DNA from: Lachnospiraceae bacterium | GTDB lineage: Bacteria > Bacillota > Clostridia > Lachnospirales > Lachnospiraceae | DNA length: 64,000 nucleotides | Reading direction: 5' to 3' | Assembly: GCA_910574285.1 (NCBI GenBank) | Contig: CAJTAL010000013.1 | Coordinates: forward strand, 1 to 64,000 | Shown: one piece after another, positions 1-8,145 of the stretch | Numbering within the stretch: the stretch's first letter is position 1 | How the letters are laid out: each line of letters opens with the position of its first letter | Notes under the pieces: generated by a model | Told to the model about the DNA's origin: nothing | The model's database searches: none | Seen by the model: the letters and a program-made list of their open reading frames with translations, nothing else | Made by a program: the position numbers and the translations under genes

Positions 1-137
1 GCAGCCTAACAGGTCTCATGAATTTTAGATAGTTCCACATGGGTGGGCTTATTAAAGTTACCCTTTTTTACATCAAATTCTTCTGAAAAACTTTTTTAAT
101 ATTTTTCATTTTAGCTATTGACATTTCTTAGCTGGAC
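1..137. other. left-edge intergenic, possible start of a truncated minus-strand gene
   Basis: No gene can be supported. On the minus strand an ATG at 40 opens a frame (begins MWNYLKFMRP) that runs off the window, but the only purine-rich stretch lies about 16 bases upstream, which is too far for a normal ribosome site. It could be the next gene of the Ter cluster or chance. The rest is AT-rich sequence downstream of terD without a clear terminator hairpin. Confidence 0.25.
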
Positions 138-719
138 TTATGCTACTTCTATTCCATAATGGCCGCACAATGCCGCCAGTCCGCCCTGGAACCCACTGCC
201 AATCGCGTTGAACTTCCATTCACCATTATGCTTATATAACTCTCCTACTACCACTGCCGTCTCAATTGAGAAATCTTCTCCCAGATCATACCGGATCAGC
301 TCGCTGTCCGTATCCGCATCGACAATTCTGATGTAAGAATTCGAAACCTGCCCGAAATTCTGCCTTCTTGGCTCCGCGTCGTAGATCGTAACCGTAAAAG
401 CGATCCTCTCCACATTGGACGGGATTTTCGCAAGGGACACTTCTATCTGCTCGTCGTCTCCGTCCCCTTCTCCCGTCAGGTTGTCGCCCATATGCTTCAC
501 CGCCCCCGACGCATGCTCCAGGTTCCCATAGAAGACAAACTCCTTCTCCGTCGGACATTTCCCGTTGGCGCCAAGCATGAACGCAGCGGCGTCCAGGTCA
601 AAGTCCGCGCCCGAATCGAATTCATTCACATCCCAGCCAAGCCCTACCATAATATTCTTCAGACTCGGATTCTTCTTCGTCAGATCAACTTTCTGTCCCT
701 TTGTTAAACTAATTGGCAT
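138..719 (-). CDS. terD: TerD-family stress protein
   Basis: A 193-residue protein of the TerD family, small soluble proteins of tellurite-resistance / general stress clusters; characterised members bind calcium. The whole length matches the single-domain family: an N-terminal [11 protein letters not shown] strand, the GLGWDVN turn, the acidic [15 protein letters not shown] loop that provides Ca ligands, and the later [14 protein letters not shown] and [16 protein letters not shown] segments. It is the last visible gene of a minus-strand run protease, YceG-like, TelA, TerD, 22 bases behind telA, so it is probably co-transcribed. Bacteria usually carry several TerD paralogues together, so further ter genes may lie beyond the left edge. 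The family is clear; the ligand and cellular role are inferred. Confidence 0.93.
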   Translation of the reverse strand: MPISLTKGQKVDLTKKNPSLKNIMVGLGWDVNEFDSGADFDLDAAAFMLGANGKCPTEKEFVFYGNLEHASGAVKHMGDNLTGEGDGDDEQIEVSLAKIPSNVERIAFTVTIYDAEPRRQNFGQVSNSYIRIVDADTDSELIRYDLGEDFSIETAVVVGELYKHNGEWKFNAIGSGFQGGLAALCGHYGIEVA

Positions 720-741
720 AATGTATCTCCTCTCTTAATAA

Positions 742-1917
742 TTAAAACATTCTTCTTTTTGTCTTCGAAGCATCGTTCAGATGCGCGCCGCCATAAGACG
801 CCAGAAATTCCTGCTTGATATTCTCCAGACGCGCCGCGTCGTCTACCCGCTGCTTTCTCGCGTTCTCCTGAATCGCCCTTGTCTCGTCGATTCCGTTGAC
901 AATCGTCCTCCAGGTTGTCTCAAGAGTCTCGATCTTGACTGAACTTCCGGACGCAAGCCTTGCCGTCATCTTAGACTGTTCCACAGTATTTCTCGCATTC
1001 TTAATAAGCATCTCATTCGTCTTCTTATCCAGCTCCGACATAGCCTCCGCCTGGATCTTCTGCCGCTTAAGCATGACCGCCTGCGCAAGCGCCTGTTTAA
1101 ACACCGGCAGAGTAACGATAAACGCCGAATTGATCTTTCTGACCAGATTCATATTACTGAATTCCATCGTCTTGATCATAGGGATCGACTGGATAGCAAT
1201 ATTCTCCGCCGTTCTTAAGTCTTGAGTCCGCTGCTCCAGCATCATAAGAGAATTATTCAGGCTCGCCAGATCCAACTGGATGGAATTATCCCCCGTAGCG
1301 TCAAACTCAGCCTGTCTCTGGGCAATATATGCCTCCACCTCTTTACATGCCTGCTCTCCCGCCAGAATATACTTTACAAGGTCATGGTAATAATTCACAT
1401 TCGCCTCAAACATCTGGTCTAATTTCCGGTTCGCCTGCTTGATCTCACTTTCGTACTGCCTGAGCTGGACGTAGATCTTGTCGACTTCCTCCCCCATCGT
1501 GTGGTATTTCTCCAGAATCTTCTCGAGCTGCTTCTTAAGATTCCCGAATAATTTCCCGAAGAGTCCCTTATCTTCTTTGATCTCATCGATATCAAACTTT
1601 GACATAATCTTTGACAAAGCCGTCAGCATCTCGCTTGATTCATCTAACTGATGCATATTCATGCTGTTGAGCACGATATCCGACGCCTTTGAGACTTCAT
1701 CCGCCGCTTCCGCGCCAAAGGATACGATCGTCTCAAGATTATATACCTCTATCGTGCTGACGATGGCGTCAACCTCCTGCGAATTAACCAGCGCCTCATT
1801 CATCTGCTTCCTGTCGGCAACAATATCATAAGACTGTACGGTTTCGATCTCGTTCTCTACCGTCGCCGCCGTCGCCAAAGCTTCTGTTGTTCCTGCTTTA
1901 CTAAAATCAAGTCCCAT
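742..1917 (-). CDS. telA: TelA-family toxic anion resistance protein
   Basis: A 391-residue protein of the TelA/KlaA family, linked to tellurite and other stress resistance and a usual partner of TerD proteins; its biochemistry is not settled. It has no membrane segment and is almost entirely helical. The typical core is visible: a GKLFGNLKKQLEKILEKY stretch near residue 130, then long helices with QLRQYE and LASLNNSLMMLEQRTQDLR, and a C-terminal ETLETTWRTIVNGIDET segment. It starts 5 bases after the stop of the YceG-like gene, behind a purine-rich AGAGAGGATAAAGGAT site, so the two are almost certainly translated from one message. Length is normal for the family. Confidence 0.93.
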   Translation of the reverse strand: MGLDFSKAGTTEALATAATVENEIETVQSYDIVADRKQMNEALVNSQEVDAIVSTIEVYNLETIVSFGAEAADEVSKASDIVLNSMNMHQLDESSEMLTALSKIMSKFDIDEIKEDKGLFGKLFGNLKKQLEKILEKYHTMGEEVDKIYVQLRQYESEIKQANRKLDQMFEANVNYYHDLVKYILAGEQACKEVEAYIAQRQAEFDATGDNSIQLDLASLNNSLMMLEQRTQDLRTAENIAIQSIPMIKTMEFSNMNLVRKINSAFIVTLPVFKQALAQAVMLKRQKIQAEAMSELDKKTNEMLIKNARNTVEQSKMTARLASGSSVKIETLETTWRTIVNGIDETRAIQENARKQRVDDAARLENIKQEFLASYGGAHLNDASKTKRRMF

Positions 1918-1922
1918 ATCCT

Positions 1923-4169
1923 TTATCCTCTCTTAAATATTTTATCACGCCACGACTTGCGGGCGGCAGACGGAATCCTGTTCCAGTCCGGAACCTGAAG
2001 GTCATACATATAATCCCCAAGCTGGTGTTCTTCCATCCGTTTTTTATTAAAATGATTCTCAATGTTATAGCCCGTAGGCACATAGAAAAGCACGTCGAAT
2101 CCGAGCAAACTTAAAAAAGTAACATAGATAGAATCCTCCGGCGACATCAAAGTCTCCGTAGTAATCAGATAGATCAGCTTCGGATTCCTCTTCGTAAAAT
2201 CAAACTGCTGAAGCAGCCTCACCGCTTCCTTCGGCAGATTAAGGGCGACAGAGACGATGGTATACTCCGTCCCGTTTTCAAAGGTTCCCTTGATCAGACG
2301 CTGTTCGATCAATACTTCCAGCTTATCCAGGATATGTTCCTGCATCTCTTCCCGCAAGAATGCATATGGATAACCAGGATGGTTTTTGATCTTCTCCCTC
2401 TTAAGCTTCCCATTCCTTAAAAACTCCGTGGCATACATCCGCAGGGGATTCGGCATCGCCGCGGTCAGGAAAGGCGCGTGATCGATCACCAGTGTCTCCG
2501 GCGTCATAAGCTGCCTGATCAACGTCCAGTAATTCTCCACATCCCGATCCTTCACACCGGACATCTTCGCAAAGATAACCGGCAGATTTACAATTCCGTC
2601 AACCGTACTGAAGTTTGGTCGGAATTTCAACTCGTTATTCCAGAGAATCTTAATCTCTCGGTCCATAGTCTGTAACAATATAATATTCGCTTTCGTAAAC
2701 TGCTGATTCCTGTACATCCCGGAATCCTGATACATCAGCGTATCCAGCTCCCTCTCCGCATGATATGCCGCCGTACCGATATGAATCTGCACATCCTGCT
2801 CCGGGAATCTCTCAAGGGTCATCGACACCTGATGATTTATCTCATACAACAGCGTATCCTCAAGACAACATCTTTCATTCAGGTTCGGGCACAGTATCAG
2901 CACATCTGCCGGAATCCGTGCCAGATACTTCAAAAACAGCGCTTCATTCGCGTCCTTGCAGCCTCCCATATAGATAAAGCAGCCCACCTCCGGCAGTTTC
3001 CAGTTCTGAAACAAGCGCCCCTGATACCTCTTGATCCAGCACAAGAGGTATACTGCTTTATTAAGCAGTCTGTGAAGATTCATTCCCGCCTCTTTTGATT
3101 CTTCTGTTATCACTTCCGCAAATGCTTTCGCCAGCAGTCCCCGAAGTTCCTTGCTTGCCGGGCACTGTATATTCGTCTGCAGATCAAGAAGCATCTGCTC
3201 CAGAGTCCCGTAATTACCTCTGCGTATCCGCATAATCTCATCCGGCGTCGGCTTCGGTATCCTTCCGTTTTCCACGACCACGCGCCGCTTCTCGTTCTGC
3301 AGCGACAGATAGAATTGATACAGCTCGTTGGCATATGTAAGCTTATCTTCTACGCCGCTGATCCTGCAATAACAATTATAGAACAGATCCGGCCTGCCGC
3401 CCCTGTCTGCAGGAGCTTTCAGTATATCCGCAAGACCTTCCCCTCCGATCCAGGCATTCGTGCAGTTCCTGATCCCCGCACCGTCTCCGAATATCTTCCG
3501 GTTCTGTTCTTCCTGTTCAAACTTCCGGCATAACTGCCGCAGTGAAAAATCCTTCGGAAATGCTTTCCCCTCCGGAACGTCATACACGTCTGATCTCTCT
3601 GAAGCCGGATCAAGCTTTCGATATTCTTCATCTCCCGCCGTCTGTACGAGCAACACATCACATCCGGCCCGGTTCAGGATCGTGATGAGAAGAAGCTCAT
3701 AATTACTGATCACACCGCAATACAGAATCTTCGGCACATTATTCTCTCCAAGCCGTCCTACGATACGTTCGAATTTATAATATAGCCAGCACATAAACTT
3801 AATATATGCATTCTTAAGCATGTTCTCTGTCTTTCCGGCTTTTCTTAACTTATCCAGACAGTCATATATGGAATACGCGACGCTTTCTCTCTGACGTTCG
3901 TCGAGTCTCGGAAGCCATTTCTTCAGGCTTTCGGCTATGAACCCTGTACTCAGCCGGAAATCCATCCCCATGATTTCTCCGTAATAAGAGAGATTGCCTT
4001 CTGTCGGGTTCGCAATTCTCCCGTCAACGACCACTCCCGTCCTGCGCGCAGTATCATAATATTGATAGAGGAACCTTTCGACTACATCCGAAGTACGGTT
4101 GATCCGATAAAAATATGCTCTTTTTTCTCTGCGTTTACTCATTTCCACAAAAAAATCATCAAGGCTCAT
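1923..4169 (-). CDS. YceG-like Ter-cluster protein with repeated modules
   Basis: A large soluble protein resembling the YceG-like component of the Ter 'biosynthetic module' (this is not the MltG/YceG lytic transglycosylase). The start at 4169 (MSLDDFF) is preferred over an upstream ATG at 4190 because GGGGGA sits 8 bases before it. In the 755-residue numbering from 4190 I see an internal repeat: about residues 126-183 (NAYIKFMCWL...KILYCGV...GCDVLLV), 376-434 (NKAVYLLCWI...CFIYMGG...ADVLILC) and, more weakly, 645-705 (KLIYLI...GFDVLFYV). Each is a tryptophan-bearing helix, a strand, a helix and a D-V-L strand. The same module appears in the N-terminus of the neighbouring protease. Family assignment comes from module and context; molecular function is unknown. 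Confidence 0.75.
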   Translation of the reverse strand: MSLDDFFVEMSKRREKRAYFYRINRTSDVVERFLYQYYDTARRTGVVVDGRIANPTEGNLSYYGEIMGMDFRLSTGFIAESLKKWLPRLDERQRESVAYSIYDCLDKLRKAGKTENMLKNAYIKFMCWLYYKFERIVGRLGENNVPKILYCGVISNYELLLITILNRAGCDVLLVQTAGDEEYRKLDPASERSDVYDVPEGKAFPKDFSLRQLCRKFEQEEQNRKIFGDGAGIRNCTNAWIGGEGLADILKAPADRGGRPDLFYNCYCRISGVEDKLTYANELYQFYLSLQNEKRRVVVENGRIPKPTPDEIMRIRRGNYGTLEQMLLDLQTNIQCPASKELRGLLAKAFAEVITEESKEAGMNLHRLLNKAVYLLCWIKRYQGRLFQNWKLPEVGCFIYMGGCKDANEALFLKYLARIPADVLILCPNLNERCCLEDTLLYEINHQVSMTLERFPEQDVQIHIGTAAYHAERELDTLMYQDSGMYRNQQFTKANIILLQTMDREIKILWNNELKFRPNFSTVDGIVNLPVIFAKMSGVKDRDVENYWTLIRQLMTPETLVIDHAPFLTAAMPNPLRMYATEFLRNGKLKREKIKNHPGYPYAFLREEMQEHILDKLEVLIEQRLIKGTFENGTEYTIVSVALNLPKEAVRLLQQFDFTKRNPKLIYLITTETLMSPEDSIYVTFLSLLGFDVLFYVPTGYNIENHFNKKRMEEHQLGDYMYDLQVPDWNRIPSAARKSWRDKIFKRG

Positions 4170-4271
4170 TTCATTTCCCCCGGAAAACACTATGTATTAT
4201 TTTAGCATAGGAGGTATCATTTTACAAGTTTTCGAAGGGATTACAAGCATTATTGTCAAAAAAACCACAGA

Positions 4272-5747
4272 CTAATCCGTGAATCCCCTGACAAACAGCC
4301 CGATATCCTCGTAATTGACTGCCAGATTGATATTCTGGCCTTCGTCAAACCCTGCGGTACTGATTCCGATAACTTCTCCCTGCATATTCAGCACCGCTCC
4401 GCCGGAACTTCCATGAGAGATCGGCGCGGTAAACTGAATCATATTGACCGAATCAATCTTACGAAAACCTGATATAATTCCGTCCGATACGGAATTGAAC
4501 AACCCCAGAGGGCTGCCGATGGCTACTACCTTCTGTCCTCTGACAAGGCTCTTCTTTCCCCGGTAGATCGGCAGCGGTTCCAGACATCTGTCGATCCGAA
4601 TCACGGCAAGATCTAACACGGAATTGTATTTGATGATTTCGTTCGTGCGGTAAACTTTCTCGTCATCCTCTATCCGAACATCAAAGAAACATCCGCCGGC
4701 CGTCACATGATTGTTCGTAAGAATATACCCCGCCCTTCCTATCATAATTCCCGACCCCGTGGCAACAGGGCTTCCCTTCCTGTCATACACCGCTATCATA
4801 ACAATGGAAGAAGCCAGACGCGCCAGCTCTTCGAAGCTCTTTTCCGTAAGCTGCGGACGCGGACAATTCTCCGGCTGCTGTATCGGCTTAGCCGGGCATA
4901 TACGTTCCGGCTGCTGTATCGGCTTAGTCGGGCGGATACGTTCCGGCTGATTCACCGGCTTAGTCGGGCGGATACGTTCCGGCTGCTGTAAACCTCCTGC
5001 CCGCCGCATCTCTGACTCTCCAGCATCCCCTCCCGAATTTATCCCTGACTTTTCGTTCTCATCCGCTCTATACTCCGGAAGCGCCAAAGAACGGAATTCT
5101 CCCAGCTCTAACACTTTAGACAATCCCTTAATCTCAGCCGCAGTTTCAATATCCTTCCGGTATTCAAGAAGCAGCACGTCGCATCCAATCAGAGTAAGCA
5201 TATAATAAAACAGATACTCCTGCTCCTTCTGCACGTCCTCCGCCAGTATCTTATAGCAGCCGCGCTCATTCCACTCCGCCAGAGACGTACCCAGCACACA
5301 ATCTGTCCAATATAAAAGCTTGATGATAAAGTTCTTCTCTATAGACTCTGTTATATTCTTCTTAAGATGCCGGTATCTGTCTGCCGCCTCAAGGCATGCG
5401 TCAGACAGCGCGCTGCCAAATCTCCCGTCTCCTTCCTGATTCTGCACGAAGATCTCCTTCTTCGCCTGAAACGCTTTAAACTGCTTCTCGTAGAAATCCA
5501 TATCCGTCCGGGAAGTCAGCCGCGGAAGGGACTTCACTCTTGTATAGAACAGTCTCTTATTTCTCATCTCGCCGGCCATCTTCTTGTCAATAGCAAAAAT
5601 CTTATATTCTGTATCCGGCCCGCACCCAAGGGCCCTAACAAAATACACATCCCGCCTGTCTCCGTTATAACCGCCCTTTATACTCAGGAATGATTCCAAA
5701 GAACCGATACTCATAATGTTATGCCGGTATGTAATCTTTCTTGCCAT
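4272..5747 (-). CDS. trypsin-like serine protease with Ter-type N-terminal domain
   Basis: First gene of the minus-strand Ter run. The start at 5747 (MARKITY) is chosen over 5756 because AGGTG lies just upstream. Residue numbers below count from 5756. Residues about 300-494 form a trypsin/HtrA-type protease: His350 in LTNNHV, Asp382 in SVLDLAVI and Ser451 in SHGSSGGAV make a complete triad. There is no PDZ domain, signal peptide or membrane segment, so it is predicted to be cytoplasmic, unlike most HtrA proteins. Residues about 140-200 (KNFIIKLLYW...YKILAED...GCDVLLLE) match the repeated module of the downstream YceG-like protein. The two parts are joined by a proline-rich linker with three to four copies of a 12-residue unit (QPERIRPTKPIQ). 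Protease call secure; substrate unknown, plausibly a Ter-pathway component. Confidence 0.85.
   Translation of the reverse strand: MARKITYRHNIMSIGSLESFLSIKGGYNGDRRDVYFVRALGCGPDTEYKIFAIDKKMAGEMRNKRLFYTRVKSLPRLTSRTDMDFYEKQFKAFQAKKEIFVQNQEGDGRFGSALSDACLEAADRYRHLKKNITESIEKNFIIKLLYWTDCVLGTSLAEWNERGCYKILAEDVQKEQEYLFYYMLTLIGCDVLLLEYRKDIETAAEIKGLSKVLELGEFRSLALPEYRADENEKSGINSGGDAGESEMRRAGGLQQPERIRPTKPVNQPERIRPTKPIQQPERICPAKPIQQPENCPRPQLTEKSFEELARLASSIVMIAVYDRKGSPVATGSGIMIGRAGYILTNNHVTAGGCFFDVRIEDDEKVYRTNEIIKYNSVLDLAVIRIDRCLEPLPIYRGKKSLVRGQKVVAIGSPLGLFNSVSDGIISGFRKIDSVNMIQFTAPISHGSSGGAVLNMQGEVIGISTAGFDEGQNINLAVNYEDIGLFVRGFTD
4869..4990 (-). repeat. 36-bp in-frame tandem repeat in the protease linker
   Basis: Three to four imperfect copies of a 36-base unit, reading TTCCGGCTGCTGTATCGGCT and onwards on the plus strand, encode the 12-residue unit PERIRPTKPIQQ. 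The unit length is a multiple of three, so gain or loss of copies would lengthen or shorten the linker without breaking the frame. Confidence 0.85.
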
Positions 5748-5999
5748 CGTAATCACCTGTCTGCAAAACTAAAATCTTTATGTAATCCGGTATGGTTGTG
5801 AATTGTTACAACTAATCTAATCTTATCACAACGTTAAAAATATATCTACCAATTCTCTCAATGATATGCTATATTTAAAATGTTGCGGTTATTTTTCACT
5901 CACGAATCTACCGTTTACAGACAGGAAAGCATGAAAGATAACTCGCTGCGTTATATGCGGCATAGATTATGACATAGATTTTAAAGGAGCCCTTATTAT

Positions 6000-6980
6000 A
6001 TGAAGAATCAGGCAATTTATTACAGTGTGGGACCGCTTCTGTACTGTCCCGCGGACAATACCTCCATCGCAGCTTCCGTCATATCACAGAGGTTTGGGAC
6101 GCATTTTTCCCTCGCCCTCTGCCTGGAAGACACGATAAATGATAATTTCGTCACAGAAGCTGAGAATCTGCTGGTAGCTTCCATAAGTAATATCTACGAA
6201 TCCAGGCAGGATAAGGACTTCTATCTGCCTAAGATCTTCATCCGGGTGCGGTCTCCCAGACAGATTAAAGAACTAACCCGCCGTTTTGGAGAAAGCGGCG
6301 AACTTGTAACAGGATATATCATTCCAAAATTCGATATGAGCAATGCCGATTCTTATCTCCGGCAGATCACGGATCTGAACAGCGCCGCAGGTACGGTCAA
6401 GTATGCAATGCCGATCTACGAAAGCTCTGCAATCGCAGACCTGCGGACACGCTATGATGTCTTATACGGCCTCAAAGAAAAACTCTCCCTGATCGAGCCA
6501 TGGGTTTTGAATATACGTGTAGGCGGCAATGATCTGTCCCACCTGTTCGGTTTCCGCCGGGAAGCGGACGAATCCATCCACCAGATCACCCCTATTGCCA
6601 ATATTTTCTCGGATATCGTCACAGTATACGGCACAGATTACGTGATCTCCGGTCCCGTGTGGGAGTATTACTCCGGCACCCGATGGGAATCCGGCCTCCG
6701 AAAAGAGATCAAAGACGACAGACTATGCGGCTTTACCGGGAAAACCGTGATCCATCCCAATCAGATCAGAATCGTGAATGAAGAATACCGGGTTCCCAGA
6801 AAGAATTATGAAGACGCGTTACAAATCCTGAACTGGAACACGGGGAAAGCTTCCTATGTCTCCGGCAGCATCAGTAAAGAGCGGATGAATGAATACAAGA
6901 CTCATCTTAACTGGGCGCAAAGGATATGTTTTTTGACAGAGTACTACGGTACAGAGCCAAAAACACCCACGGCAAATTGA
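6000..6980 (+). CDS. CitE-like (HpcH/HpaI family) C-C bond lyase of the Ter cluster
   Basis: A 326-residue TIM-barrel protein resembling the HpcH/HpaI aldolase and citrate lyase beta-subunit superfamily, in the variant found in Ter 'biosynthetic' clusters. Supporting features are the RVRSPRQIKEL segment, RVGGNDLSHLFGFRR, and a GKTVIHPNQIRIVNEEY stretch like the GK..IHP.Q motif of CitE. It is transcribed away from the four minus-strand ter genes across a 250-base divergent region, behind AAAGGAGCCCTTATTAT, which fits a shared stress-controlled promoter region. Ter clusters often add phosphoribosyltransferases and a HAD phosphatase after this gene; none follows here. The substrate is unknown. 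Confidence 0.8.
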   Translation: MKNQAIYYSVGPLLYCPADNTSIAASVISQRFGTHFSLALCLEDTINDNFVTEAENLLVASISNIYESRQDKDFYLPKIFIRVRSPRQIKELTRRFGESGELVTGYIIPKFDMSNADSYLRQITDLNSAAGTVKYAMPIYESSAIADLRTRYDVLYGLKEKLSLIEPWVLNIRVGGNDLSHLFGFRREADESIHQITPIANIFSDIVTVYGTDYVISGPVWEYYSGTRWESGLRKEIKDDRLCGFTGKTVIHPNQIRIVNEEYRVPRKNYEDALQILNWNTGKASYVSGSISKERMNEYKTHLNWAQRICFLTEYYGTEPKTPTAN

Positions 6981-7052
6981 CAGGATATCAAAGTACTGAC
7001 AAAAGTAGACACTATATAATAAAGTTTCTAAAGGAAATGAAGGAAAAAAACT

Positions 7053-7901
7053 ATGACAAAGAAAATAGCCGTAATCAATGATCTGTCGGGTTTTGGACGA
7101 TGTTCGCTTACCGCGGCGATCTCCGTACTTTCTGTGATGGGCGTCCAGGCATGTCCTCTTCCAACAGCTATCCTGACCGCACAGACGGGATATCCAAGCT
7201 ACTATTGCGATAATTATACAGATAAGATGGAATATTTCCGCTCTGAATGGAAGAAGATGAACCAACATTTCGACGGAATTTACACCGGGTTCGTTGCTGA
7301 CGAGAGGCAGATCACCCAGATATTTCGCTTCACCGAAACTTTCAAAAGTCCTGATACCTTTCTTCTGGTTGATCCTGTTATGGGCGACGATGGGCAGCCC
7401 TACCCCATCTATACACCAACCCTTCTTGAGAAGATGCATGAACTGGCAATATCAGCCGATATTATCACTCCGAACCTCACCGAATTATGCCTCCTGACGG
7501 ACAGCGATTACCAGACGCTGATATCGCACGCATCGCCAGATGAACTAATACAGACGATCGGAACATTAGGGCAAGAATTCTGCAACAGAGGGCCAGGGCA
7601 TGTAATTGTCACCGGAATCCGGTTTCAGGACAGAGACGGAATCGCAAAGATGGGCAATCTGCTGGTTGATTCAGAGGGCTTTTCCCTCTTCTCTTTTCCC
7701 TACATCGGCGGAAGCTATTCCGGAACCGGAGATCTGTTCGCTTCCTGCATAGCCGCCGGAACTGCACGTGGATATGCTCTTCCTTCCGTCATCCAGACGG
7801 CAGGCGATTTTCTGGAACAATCACTGATTCATTCTGTCAAAGAGCAGATTCCCCGCAACGATGGGGTCGATTATGAGCAGTATCTCTCACTCCTATTATA
7901 A
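7053..7901 (+). CDS. pdxY: pyridoxamine / pyridoxal kinase
   Basis: A 282-residue ribokinase-like kinase of the PdxK/PdxY type, phosphorylating pyridoxal or pyridoxamine with ATP in the cytoplasmic salvage route to pyridoxal phosphate. Landmarks: the N-terminal VINDLSGFGRCSLTAAISVL substrate loop, QTGYPSY, the central LVDPVMGDDGQPYP motif with the conserved D-P-V-M-G, the ITPNLTELCLL segment, and the anion-hole / catalytic region near YSGTGDLFAS with the expected G-T-G-D. Length is normal. It sits 70 bases after the CitE-like gene, which does not clearly belong to the same function. A ThiD-like phosphomethylpyrimidine role is the main alternative, but the N-terminus favours the B6 kinase. Confidence 0.88.
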   Translation: MTKKIAVINDLSGFGRCSLTAAISVLSVMGVQACPLPTAILTAQTGYPSYYCDNYTDKMEYFRSEWKKMNQHFDGIYTGFVADERQITQIFRFTETFKSPDTFLLVDPVMGDDGQPYPIYTPTLLEKMHELAISADIITPNLTELCLLTDSDYQTLISHASPDELIQTIGTLGQEFCNRGPGHVIVTGIRFQDRDGIAKMGNLLVDSEGFSLFSFPYIGGSYSGTGDLFASCIAAGTARGYALPSVIQTAGDFLEQSLIHSVKEQIPRNDGVDYEQYLSLLL

Positions 7902-7927
7902 ATTATAAACTGCTTCCCAAATATCTC

Positions 7928-7956
7928 TTGAATTTCATATATGAAACTGCTATTAT
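7928..7956 (+). promoter_or_regulatory. sigma-A type promoter for the chemoreceptor transcript
   Basis: TTGAAT at 7928-7933 and TATTAT at 7951-7956, separated by 17 bases. Transcription would begin near 7963, giving a leader of about 180 bases before the chemoreceptor start. Confidence 0.55.
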
Positions 7957-7962
7957 ATGAAC

Positions 7963-8130
7963 AGAGTTCCCTCAGGGGAACTTCTGCGTACCGGAGCGCG
8001 GCCATTATTCGGCTATAGTCCGGCTGCGGCGGACCGCATAGAATGAAGCGGCACCTTTACCCTTCCGTCGCAGTACGTCCCAACAAGGCACCATGCATCA
8101 GCATGGTGCCTTGTTACGAAATATTGTTGT
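7963..8130 (+). ncRNA. structured 5' leader of the chemoreceptor gene, class unknown
   Basis: The predicted leader is GC-rich and full of pairing potential, unlike its surroundings. A short stem AGTTCCC/GGGGAACTT lies at the 5' end. A closing helix GCGTAC (about 7986) with GTACGT (about 8073) would enclose several smaller stems, including GTCCG/CGGAC. It ends with a perfect 15-base-pair hairpin at 8082-8115 (AACAAGGCACCATGC, loop ATCA). No U-run follows, and GGGAGG, the ribosome site, lies 15 bases further on. I could not match it to the c-di-GMP-I or -II consensus or to other riboswitches I know. It could be an undescribed riboswitch or simply a stable leader. Confidence 0.5.
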
Positions 8131-8145
8131 GGGAGGAAAATCAAA

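Noticed and set aside
7963-8130. Chemoreceptor leader as a c-di-GMP-I or c-di-GMP-II riboswitch
   Set aside because: The conserved core sequences of both classes are missing when read by eye; left as an unclassified leader.
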